Source: Nitrospira sp. UBA2083
GTDB lineage: Bacteria; Nitrospirota; Nitrospiria; Nitrospirales; Nitrospiraceae
NCBI GenBank assembly: GCA_002331625.1
Contig: DCZN01000036.1
Coordinates: forward strand, 51,136-57,386
Direction: 5' to 3'
Length of the DNA: 6,251 bases
Part shown: piece by piece, positions 1 through 4,355 of the stretch
Position numbering within the stretch: the first letter of the stretch is position 1
Layout: the number at the start of each line of letters is the position of its first letter
The notes under the pieces: model-generated
What the model saw: only the letters and a program-made list of their open reading frames with translations
Databases searched by the model: none
Told to the model about the DNA's origin: nothing
Program-made: the position numbers and the translations under genes

Positions 1-89
1 ATTGCTTCATCCACGCGACGAAGCCACTGATCTTCCAGCCGCTCAAGCTCCCGGCCTGCCGAAGGCTTAATGGCGAGCCGATACTTCAC
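1..89 (-). CDS. RelE/ParE-family toxin, N-terminal fragment (cut by window edge)
   Basis: Translation from a GTG at 89-87 reads VKYRLAIKPSAGRELERLED and continues WLRRVDEAI before the window ends, so only about 29 residues are visible. The pattern 'YRLxIKPSAxRELxxL' followed by an 'RRVDEAI' helix is the classic start of RelE/ParE toxins, small RNases or gyrase poisons of type II toxin-antitoxin systems. The GTG overlaps the TGA of the upstream antitoxin in a GTGA arrangement, which indicates translational coupling. The catalytic C-terminal half lies outside the window, so RelE (mRNA cleavage) and ParE (gyrase) activity cannot be told apart. The family call is firm; activity is unknown. Confidence 0.8.
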   Translation of the reverse strand, partial: MKYRLAIKPSAGRELERLEDQWLRRVDEA

Positions 90-298
90 AGACGGCCGGC
101 CTTCTTGAGTCGCTGGTGAACACGTTGGTACGGAATGGCCCGTTCTGCACGCCGTTCATACCATGTTGCCACATCAATCAGATCTTCCTTCAATGCCGGG
201 TTGGCGAAGAGGCGCTGCATGATCGCCTCCCGTTCGGACTTTGGTAATGCCTCAAACGCGGTCATGAACACTTCTGCTCTCGCATCGGCAGTTTTCAC
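86..298 (-). CDS. Antitoxin of a RelE/ParE-type TA module
   Basis: This 70-residue, charged, helix-rich protein has no membrane segment. It begins at GTG 298-296, eight bases after a strong AAGGAGG, which decides the start. A helical N-terminal segment (residues 9-30, containing ALPKSEREAIMQRL) is followed by a short segment around residues 31-45 (ANPALKEDLIDVA). The C-terminus is basic (RAERAIPYQRVHQRLKKAGRL). This fits the small antitoxins that sit immediately before RelE/ParE toxins and bind them with the C-terminal part. It overlaps the toxin start by four bases, so the two form one operon with antitoxin first. I infer the function mainly from position and size. I do not see an obvious ribbon-helix-helix or MazE-like DNA-binding signature, so the family is uncertain. 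Confidence 0.75.
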   Translation of the reverse strand: MKTADARAEVFMTAFEALPKSEREAIMQRLFANPALKEDLIDVATWYERRAERAIPYQRVHQRLKKAGRL

Positions 299-306
299 AA
301 TTGCGT

Positions 307-313
307 CCTCCTT
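307..313 (-). promoter_or_regulatory. Ribosome binding site of the relE-module antitoxin
   Basis: AAGGAGG on the minus strand lies eight bases before the GTG at 298. This near-perfect Shine-Dalgarno sequence supports that start over the internal ATG codons. I could not find a convincing -35/-10 pair upstream. Confidence 0.7.
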
Positions 314-548
314 TTGTCTCTGTGATCAGATACCAAAACAAAGGTCTTTCAATCGCACATCGGTAATAATGGGGTCAAGGTCTAGGGCCGGAACCATCTC
401 GGTGTCCCAAAAGCGGAAGCGCCTGTTGCACCTACTCCCGGCTCTGGTTCGACCGGTTGGTATCTGCCCGGGTCCCCAGCGCCGCCGAGACTGCTTACGT
501 CTCTCTTTGTATACCGTAGAGAGTGTCCAGCCAAGCAGATTCTGATTG

Positions 549-571
549 ACCTCGCCCTCAGCCTGTGACGT
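549..571 (+). repeat. CTCAGCCTG box, dispersed copy 1
   Basis: The 23 bases at 549-571 match 3138-3160 at 20 of 23 positions, with the core CTCAGCCTGTKACGT conserved. Both copies are intergenic and in the same orientation. A third partial copy (GACCTCAGCCTG) follows near 3166-3177. It is probably part of a dispersed intergenic repeat family. Confidence 0.5.
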
Positions 572-664
572 ACAGGATACGCGAAAAGGCTGCGACGCGG
601 CCACAGACTGCAGACAGCTCAGGAGGCGAGCCGGTCGACTCGTCGCGGGATCGAGTACCGGATG

Positions 665-789
665 CTGAGTTTGAGGTTGCGGGGTTTGAGTTTCAAGGTC
701 CAGGTTTCAGGTTGTGGGATTCGGGTTCCGAGTTTCAAGTTCCACATTCCAGGTTTCAAGTTTGGGAGGAAAGAAGGATGGAGATGGGT
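665..789 (+). repeat. GTTTCA composite repeat, copy A
   Basis: This is a run of degenerate units of about 10-15 bases built from GAGTTTCAAG, CCAGGTTTCAGG, TTCCACATTCCAGG and GTTTCAAGTTT. It ends in a different box, GGAAAGAAGGATGGAGATG. The same order (GTTTCA units, then a GGAAAGAATGATGGA box) recurs at 2976-3042 and 4177-4262, always in the + orientation and between genes. The unit length and sequence vary too much for a CRISPR or a simple tandem satellite. No protein is supported from the frames open across it. Confidence 0.75.
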
Positions 790-807
790 CGGGAGTTCAG
801 TCAAGTG

Positions 808-871
808 CGTGAAGCGTATCTCGTGAAGCGTCGTTCGCTTGCAAGATACGAGATACAAACAACGAGGTACG
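808..871. repeat. REP-like hairpin built on CGTGAAGCG and CGAGATAC
   Basis: CGTGAAGCG occurs at 808-816 and again at 822-830. GTATCTCGT at 816-824 is the exact inverse of ACGAGATAC at 848-856. AAGCG at 826-830 pairs with CGCTT at 836-840, giving a two-part stem with a TCGTT loop and a seven-base bulge at 841-847. A degenerate ACGAGGTACGAGG tail follows to about 873. There is no T-tract, so this is not an ordinary terminator. It lies 3' of the PIN toxin gene and could act as a transcript-end structure or be a remnant palindromic mobile repeat. Confidence 0.6.
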
Positions 872-905
872 AGGATGCAGTCTTGCCGTCTTAGAGCTGA
901 GGAAG

Positions 906-1316
906 TTATTGACTCGATTGTGACAGGATGTCTAGGAACATGCGAGCAGTCACGACCCGAACCTCTCCCAGCTCACCATACGTCAGTAAATGATGATCTC
1001 CACTTACCAAATACTCAACGTTAGCCATCTGGGCCGTCTCGATAAATTTGTCATCAGATGGATCATCCACCACGACGTGAACGGTACCGGAAATCTCGAC
1101 CACTCTTGCTACTCCGCGTACGGCTCCTACCACCTCATCAACCCATTCAGGAGAAAGTTGAAATTTATCCTGCAGCACACGCACCAGCTCGGCCAGTATT
1201 GGTGGGGAGACATATAACTCCACAAGCCCGGCTTGGGCAGCAAGAAGACACCGATAGGGAGATCCTCTCCAGAAAATAGCAGAAACTAGGATATTGGTAT
1301 CGAAAACCGCCTTCAC
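906..1316 (-). CDS. PIN-domain toxin of a type II TA module (PIN_3 / COG1569-like)
   Basis: This 136-residue soluble protein is a complete PIN domain, a Mg/Mn-dependent ribonuclease fold used by VapC-like toxins. Visible signature residues are Asp6 in VFDTNILVSA, Glu43 in ILAELVRVL, Asp89 in the 'DPSDDKFIETA' segment, and Asp107 in 'YLVSGDHHLL'. All four acidic positions are therefore present. The DTNxLVSA...GSP start and the SGDxHLL ending are typical of the COG1569 group. It starts at GTG 1316-1314, directly after the TAA of the upstream small gene with no gap, so the two are translationally coupled and transcribed leftward together. It probably cleaves cellular RNA when freed from its antitoxin; the RNA target cannot be read from sequence. 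The 3' side is followed by the 808-871 hairpin region. Confidence 0.88.
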   Translation of the reverse strand: MKAVFDTNILVSAIFWRGSPYRCLLAAQAGLVELYVSPPILAELVRVLQDKFQLSPEWVDEVVGAVRGVARVVEISGTVHVVVDDPSDDKFIETAQMANVEYLVSGDHHLLTYGELGEVRVVTARMFLDILSQSSQ

Positions 1317-1514
1317 TTATGCCGACTCATGAAGAATGCGATCCACCAATTGCTCACGTTCCTCCTCCGTCATCCTCCCAAAATCCACCCCACGAGCCTT
1401 ACATATAGCATCGAGCCGTTCTCGATTCTTATCGACGAGGCGGTCAAGACGTTCCAGCCCCCCAAGGAGTTGTCGTAGCGCGTTTTTTTTCCCTTCTGGA
1501 GAGAGTTGATCCAA
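1317..1514 (-). CDS. Antitoxin partner of the PIN toxin, start codon ambiguous
   Basis: From the first standard start (TTG at 1514) this encodes 65 residues beginning MDQLSPEGKKNALRQLLGGL. The frame is open further upstream to 1556 and would add PTIEINDEQILRC before Leu-Asp-Gln. That extension is the better biological fit: a clean AGGAGG lies six bases before codon 1556-1554, while the TTG at 1514 has no Shine-Dalgarno. The codon at 1556, however, is ATA rather than ATG. I give the TTG coordinates as the conservative call and expect about 79 residues if ATA is used. The protein is helical and highly charged, with a heptad-like stretch (ERLDRLVDKNRERLDAI) suited to toxin binding. Its TAA abuts the PIN toxin GTG. 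The coding strand carries an A8 run (1483-1490). I infer the antitoxin role from position and size. Confidence 0.68.
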   Translation of the reverse strand: MDQLSPEGKKNALRQLLGGLERLDRLVDKNRERLDAICKARGVDFGRMTEEEREQLVDRILHESA

Positions 1515-1562
1515 GCATCGAAGAATCTGCTCATCATTGATCTCGATGGTCGGTATGCCAGA

Positions 1563-1568
1563 CCTCCT
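1563..1568 (-). promoter_or_regulatory. Ribosome binding site placed before an ATA codon
   Basis: AGGAGG on the minus strand is followed by a six-base spacer and then ATA (1556-1554), in frame with the PIN-module antitoxin. No ATG, GTG or TTG in that frame lies at a suitable distance. The site is the main reason to think translation really begins at 1556, or did before an ATG-to-ATA change. Confidence 0.65.
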
Positions 1569-1599
1569 TCATTCAAGCCAGAACCTTCGTCTTCAAGTC

Positions 1600-1628
1600 A
1601 TTCTACGCACTGCCTGTACACCTGTCGA
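1600..1628 (-). promoter_or_regulatory. Sigma70-like promoter of the PIN TA operon
   Basis: On the minus strand, TCGACA (1628-1623) and TAGAAT (1605-1600) are separated by exactly 17 bases. Each hexamer matches its consensus (TTGACA, TATAAT) at five of six positions. Transcription would start near 1593, leaving a leader of roughly 25 bases before the AGGAGG at 1568. The placement fits the antitoxin-PIN operon well. Confidence 0.6.
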
Positions 1629-1674
1629 GACCTTGTTGAAGAGAGGCACCATCAGTACTCCTGGGAGACGTGGC

Positions 1675-1699
1675 CTGGTCGGTTGGTCCGGTTGATCCG
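1675..1699 (+). repeat. Short degenerate GGTCGGTTGGTCCGGTTG repeat
   Basis: Three to four imperfect units of GGT(C/T)GGTT / GGTCCGGTTG follow one another between the ATPase stop and the PIN-operon promoter. They are too few and too degenerate to assign a role. The remaining intergenic sequence to 1741 shows no clear terminator. Confidence 0.35.
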
Positions 1700-1741
1700 T
1701 TTCTTTCGATGATCACACCTCACGCGTGGCCCCAGTCAGCG

Positions 1742-2926
1742 TCAGGCTGATGCCAATCGCTTGAGCGCATCGGCGGTATTTACGACCCATGTTCCGTCCG
1801 ATAACCGATAGGATGCTTTCGTCCGGCACACGATCATTTTCTGCTTTACTCTTCGTGGCTCAGCAGCCTCGAGTGCCCGTAACCCATTGGCATCCGCATC
1901 TCGTGGATGCTCCTTCCATTTGCATTCGATGGCCGTCAGCATACCGGCCCGCTCGATCACTGCGTCTACCTCCGGTCCCCCGGCGGTGCGCCAATACCCG
2001 ACCGGGGTGGTCTCGGCACGGCTTGCCGCCTGACGAACAATCTGGCCGAAGACATGCGACTCCCAGAAGGCTCCGATAAGTGGGGATTCCGTCAATTCGC
2101 GCGCGGAACGAAATCCGGCGAGAAAGGCTGCCAGTCCTGTGTCCAGAAAGACGAATTTCGGCGCCTTAATCAGCCGCGTGGTCCGATTTCCGAAATAGGG
2201 CTCAACCCTGGCCACCACGCCCGACGTCTCAAGCAAGCCCACCCATTTGCGCGCCGTATTCGGCGCAATGCCGGTATCTCGCGCAAGATCAGAGTAATTC
2301 ACCACTTGAGCGGTTCGCAGGGCACAGGCCCGCAAAAAGCGATTGAACTCAGGCAGATCGGCAATGCGCAACACATTGCGTACGTCTCGTTCCAAATAGG
2401 TCGCCACATACGCAGGAAACCAGAGGTCGCGGTCGATGTCGCGGTGCAGCTCGGGATACCCGCCCACAAACAGATAGTGCGACTCGTCGATGTCATGACC
2501 CGCCGCGACCAACTCGGCACGTGCCAACGTGTGCAGGTTCAGCACGGCACAACGCCCCGCTAAACTCTCCGACACGCCTTGCATCAACGGAAAGATCTGC
2601 GACCCGGTCAACAAAAACCGGCCAGGCGAACGATCTCGGTCGATCCTGACCTTGAGGTGCCGCAACAGCGACGGGGCGTACTGAATTTCGTCGATGATCA
2701 CCGGCGGTGGATAGGCTGCAAGCAACTCGTCGGGCGCCGTGCGTGCCGCCTCCGCGTTGGCCGGCAGATCAAGTGTCAGGTACGACGCACTCGGGTAGAG
2801 ATGCCGCAACAGCGACGTCTTGCCGGTCTGCCGGGCGCCGGTAATCAGCACGGCGGGAAATTGCTTCGCCATTCGACGGACAAGCGGCTGGACCTGCCTT
2901 GCAATCCACATGCGGATAATATGCAC
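1742..2926 (-). CDS. AAA_14/DUF4143 ATP-binding protein (COG1373 type)
   Basis: This 394-residue cytosolic protein has the full domain order of the COG1373 family. A P-loop ATPase (about residues 20-150) contains Walker A GARQTGKT at 30-37, Walker B VIIDE at 76-80 and a sensor-like LLTGSQ at 104-109. A winged-helix-like part around NYSDLARDTGIAPNTARKWV, near residues 212-231, ends in LLETSGVV. The C-terminal DUF4143 part has a restriction-nuclease-like pattern, Glu319-x-Asp321 and Glu334-Cys-Lys336. The length is normal and the frame intact. The start at GTG 2926 has a weak ribosome site; ATG at 2911 (MWIARQ) is equally plausible. These ATPases are common, often singly encoded and of unknown substrate. 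Here it lies between two TA modules with no co-directional partner close enough to form an operon. The family call is sure; the function is not known. Confidence 0.9.
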   Translation of the reverse strand: MHIIRMWIARQVQPLVRRMAKQFPAVLITGARQTGKTSLLRHLYPSASYLTLDLPANAEAARTAPDELLAAYPPPVIIDEIQYAPSLLRHLKVRIDRDRSPGRFLLTGSQIFPLMQGVSESLAGRCAVLNLHTLARAELVAAGHDIDESHYLFVGGYPELHRDIDRDLWFPAYVATYLERDVRNVLRIADLPEFNRFLRACALRTAQVVNYSDLARDTGIAPNTARKWVGLLETSGVVARVEPYFGNRTTRLIKAPKFVFLDTGLAAFLAGFRSARELTESPLIGAFWESHVFGQIVRQAASRAETTPVGYWRTAGGPEVDAVIERAGMLTAIECKWKEHPRDADANGLRALEAAEPRRVKQKMIVCRTKASYRLSDGTWVVNTADALKRLASA

Positions 2927-2950
2927 TGTCCGTGCAAATCATGCAAATCT
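2922..2950. promoter_or_regulatory. Repeat cluster over the ATPase start, possible operator
   Basis: TGCAC and GTGCA (2922-2926 and 2932-2936) form a short inverted repeat with a five-base loop that includes the GTG start. TGCAAATC is directly repeated at 2933-2940 and 2942-2949. The cluster sits where a repressor or an autoregulating winged-helix protein would bind. The arms are short, so chance is possible, and no good -35/-10 pair is visible. Confidence 0.25.
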
Positions 2951-2975
2951 ATTCTGACGTCCAAAACTTGGGGGT

Positions 2976-3042
2976 ACCGAGTTTCAAGTTTCAGGTTTCA
3001 AGTTCAACGTTTCAGGTGTGCGTGGAAAGAATGATGGAGATG
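2976..3042 (+). repeat. GTTTCA composite repeat, copy B
   Basis: The element begins CCGAGTTTCAAGTTTCAGG, continues through further GTTTCA units, and ends with the box TGGAAAGAATGATGGAGATG at 3023-3042. The end box matches copy C (4243-4260) almost perfectly and copy A with few changes. The segment ACGTTTCAGGTGTGCG (3007-3022) is shared exactly with copy D (5583-5598). Confidence 0.75.
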
Positions 3043-3070
3043 TTTTGGAGGTCAGTCCGACGCATCATAC

Positions 3071-3182
3071 AGGTCAAGGTTAAGATTGAGGTTGAGGTTC
3101 AGGTTTAGGAAATCGAGACCCTACACTTTGACCTTTAACCTCGATCTCAGCCTGTTACGTCACCCTGACCTCAGCCTGCTCG
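3071..3182. repeat. Inverted repeat of GAGGTT/AACCTC units with CTCAGCCTG boxes
   Basis: The left arm at 3088-3109 (GAGGTTGAGGTTCAGGTTTA and GG) is imperfectly complementary to 3120-3142 (CCTACACTTTGACCTTTAAC then CTC), with a ten-base loop. An additional AGGTCAAGGTTAAGATT lies on the left side. To the right, CTCAGCCTG boxes occur at 3145-3154 and 3170-3177; the first belongs to a 23-base match with 549-571. It forms a long but imperfect hairpin in the gap between the ATPase and vapBC, and is probably a dispersed intergenic element. Confidence 0.55.
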
Positions 3183-3184
3183 TC

Positions 3185-3247
3185 TTCCCTCACCGCAGAC
3201 TTACCGTCTCAGAGGGGCAGGATGGCGCCTTTCTTCCATTACCCCGG
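3185..3247 (-). pseudogene. Decayed C-terminal fragment of a wecB-like gene
   Basis: Read on the minus strand this segment gives PG*WKKGAILPL*DGKSAVR. The intact WecB of this window reads AGQWKKGAIPPLWDGKAAER at residues 336-355 (4395-4454). Fourteen of 20 positions are identical, and both stops are one base from the WecB codon (CAA to TAA, TGG to TGA). Most other DNA differences are synonymous (GGA/GGC, GCG/GCC, GAT/GAC, GGC/GGT, AAA/AAG), as expected for a separate gene that first diverged under selection and then decayed. Upstream (3248-3289) I cannot recognise further WecB, and downstream it runs into repeats. It is a relic of about 20 codons, not expressed as a protein. Confidence 0.65.
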
Positions 3248-3289
3248 GATGGCATGCACGTTGAACTCACGACAGGCCCAGTCAACGCC

Positions 3290-3724
3290 TCACGCTCCGA
3301 GAGGGTGAATGCGAAGGGCTTCACGTTTCGCGGCGATATTCAATGCCCGATCAAATGCCACAAACATCATCGATGCAGGAACACGATCGTGTAAGCTCAA
3401 GGCCGATGCTAAATGCAATGCATTATACCCACGCAATGCGCGGGATGCCGACAAATGACCGGCGGTCTTCACGAGCTGAGCTGTCACCTCGACGGTGATA
3501 TAGCTGGGCCAATCCTCTTCAAACGCATCGACAACGTAGCGATACCCCTGATGAGAAAGCCGTAACTCCCGACCCGCTCGCGCGAATGCCGCCATGGCTT
3601 CGACATAGGCAAGCAACGACGTGGCGACCGCTTCGGCCTCACCCACGACAGCCGAAAGGTCTTGTGACAGCGGCTCGTCCACATAGAGCTTTACCAACGC
3701 GCTCGTATCCAAATACAGTATCAT
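3290..3724 (-). CDS. vapC: VapC-type PIN-domain toxin with an Asn at the third acidic site
   Basis: This 144-residue protein has the standard VapC layout. It starts ILYLDTSALVKLYV with Asp6, then AYVEAMAAFARA with Glu42, the helix 'LRGYNALHLASAL', and VAFDRALNIAA with Asp125. VapC toxins are Mg-dependent ribonucleases held inactive by a cognate antitoxin. In this family the third motif is normally 'DALHLA' or 'DAIHLA'. Here residue 101 is Asn (codon AAT, 3422-3424), one base from GAT. That could weaken metal binding and catalysis. The start ATG (3724) overlaps the antitoxin TGA in ATGA, so the pair is coupled. The gene is otherwise full length and unbroken. The family call is firm; activity is doubtful. 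Confidence 0.88.
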   Translation of the reverse strand: MILYLDTSALVKLYVDEPLSQDLSAVVGEAEAVATSLLAYVEAMAAFARAGRELRLSHQGYRYVVDAFEEDWPSYITVEVTAQLVKTAGHLSASRALRGYNALHLASALSLHDRVPASMMFVAFDRALNIAAKREALRIHPLGA

Positions 3725-3990
3725 CGACGATCTTCCGTTACCATATCAGCCAGAGTTCGCCCACGGATCACCGGTCGCCGGCCCGCTCCACGCGGCTTTC
3801 CCCTGTTCCAGCGCACAGATCCTTCACGAAGCATGGGCTCAAGATCCCGCTTGAGGCTCGAAGCTTTTACGGGAACGATTCGCGCCACAGACCGGCCTCG
3901 CTCCGTGACGACGATTGCCTCTCCGCCCTGGACCCGTTTCAAATAGCCGCTCAATTGCTCCTTGAGCTTGCGGACACCGACCTGTGACAT
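3721..3990 (-). CDS. Phd/YefM-type antitoxin of the vapC module
   Basis: This 89-residue protein begins MSQVGVRKLKEQLSGYLKRV, then GGEAIVVTERGRSVARIVPV. That is the Phd/YefM N-terminal DNA-binding and dimerising domain (residues 1-45). A flexible, basic tail (about 46-89) should wrap the toxin. The start at ATG 3990 is chosen because AAGAGGAG lies six bases upstream. A longer reading from GTG 4023 would place the start inside the operator and has no ribosome site. It overlaps vapC by four bases. Such antitoxins repress their own operon, alone and better with toxin, and a palindromic operator sits directly upstream at 4012-4048. Family confidence is high from the characteristic 'GExIVVTxRGRxVARIVP' segment. 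Confidence 0.88.
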   Translation of the reverse strand: MSQVGVRKLKEQLSGYLKRVQGGEAIVVTERGRSVARIVPVKASSLKRDLEPMLREGSVRWNRGKPRGAGRRPVIRGRTLADMVTEDRR

Positions 3991-3996
3991 CGGCCA

Positions 3997-4004
3997 CTCC
4001 TCTT
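3997..4004 (-). promoter_or_regulatory. Ribosome binding site of the Phd/YefM-type antitoxin
   Basis: AAGAGGAG on the minus strand, six bases before ATG 3990, fixes the start of the antitoxin. Confidence 0.7.
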
Positions 4005-4011
4005 CAACAGC

Positions 4012-4048
4012 TTGTGGCCACACTATATCATCATAGTTTTGGCCACAA
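4012..4048 (-). promoter_or_regulatory. Nested palindromic operator and promoter of the vapBC operon
   Basis: TTGTGGCCA at 4012-4020 is the perfect inverse of TGGCCACAA at 4040-4048. Inside the 19-base spacer, ACTAT (4022-4026) is the inverse of ATAGT (4033-4037). The -10-like TATAGT (minus strand, 4027-4022) and TATGAT (4035-4030) lie within this palindrome. A -35-like TTGTGG or TTTGTG is formed by the right arm, with a spacing of only 15-16 bases. A dimeric Phd/YefM protein bound here would block the promoter, the usual conditional autoregulation of TA operons. The palindrome is directly seen; the promoter assignment is weaker. Confidence 0.65.
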
Positions 4049-4176
4049 ATCCAACAGGACGGGTTCTCAATACACCGTATGAGCCCTGCTTGGTCTTACT
4101 CCCGCTCCGTGGCCCTTATTTGTTCGGCTGAAACAGATAGCGCCCGTTGTTCGTTCAGGGATATCGTTGGGAGACG
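4049..4176. other. Intergenic stretch without a recognisable feature
   Basis: No frame with a start and ribosome site, and no clear stem-loop, is visible. On the minus strand a short frame ends in GRYLFQPNK followed by TAA near 4119-4149. It might be a gene-end scrap, but the match to any family is not something I can support. Confidence 0.4.
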
Positions 4177-4262
4177 CTGAGTTTCAAGTTCCACGTTCCA
4201 GGTTTCACATTTCGAGTTTGGGGTTCTGAGTTTCAAGTTTGCATGGAAAGAATGATGGACAT
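4177..4262 (+). repeat. GTTTCA composite repeat, copy C
   Basis: The order is CTGAGTTTCAAGTTCCACG, then TTCCAGGTTTCACATTTCG, then TTCTGAGTTTCAAGTTTGC, closed by the box ATGGAAAGAATGATGGACAT (4243-4262). The internal phrase GAGTTTCAAGTTCCAC is shared with copy A (730-745). It lies between the vapBC operator and the 3' end of wecB. The remaining bases 4263-4355 hold no gene. Confidence 0.75.
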
Positions 4263-4355
4263 TGGCACGTTTAGTCGAGTCATGCAGACTGGAAGGGGCT
4301 TATCATAGGAACCGAGTGTGGAAAAATCACCATCAGTCCACAATCTCCAAAGAAC

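Larger units (their letters stand above)
299..664. other. Non-genic stretch with scattered repeat fragments
   Basis: No gene is supported here. The open frames on both strands lack a ribosome binding site and recognisable domains. The stretch contains a 23-base box at 549-571 that matches 3138-3160 at 20 of 23 positions. A GGGGTCAAGGTCT motif near 370-382, with AAAGGTCTTTCAA near 339-351, is reminiscent of sequences flanking REP-associated elements. Most of the remainder (about 385-545 and 572-664) shows no pattern I recognise. Confidence 0.5.

Noticed and set aside
436..460. GGTTCGAC resembling a tRNA T-loop
   Set aside because: The flanking bases do not pair as a T-stem, and no anticodon or acceptor stems can be built around it.
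565..894. Plus-strand open frame of about 109 codons across the GTTTCA repeats
   Set aside because: Its sequence is dictated by the repeat units, it has no ribosome binding site, and no domain is recognisable. The opposite-strand frame here (619-858) is open for the same reason.
1370..1576. Alternative minus-strand frame starting ATG 1576 over the PIN-module antitoxin
   Set aside because: The ATG lies upstream of the AGGAGG rather than after it, and the frame does not end at the toxin start. The antitoxin frame alone gives direct coupling to the toxin.
1907..2563. Plus-strand open frame of about 218 codons
   Set aside because: It lies entirely antisense to the well-supported AAA_14/DUF4143 ATPase gene and shows no family pattern.
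3991..4023. Longer antitoxin starting at GTG 4023
   Set aside because: It would begin inside the palindromic operator and lacks a ribosome site, whereas ATG 3990 has AAGAGGAG at the right distance.
665..4262. GTTTCA repeats as a CRISPR array
   Set aside because: The units are short, degenerate and adjacent without uniform unique spacers; copies are kilobases apart and no cas gene is present.
4317..4342. TGTGGA/TCCACA inverted repeat downstream of wecB as a terminator
   Set aside because: The stem is only six bases, and on the minus strand the T-run lies in the loop, not after the stem.
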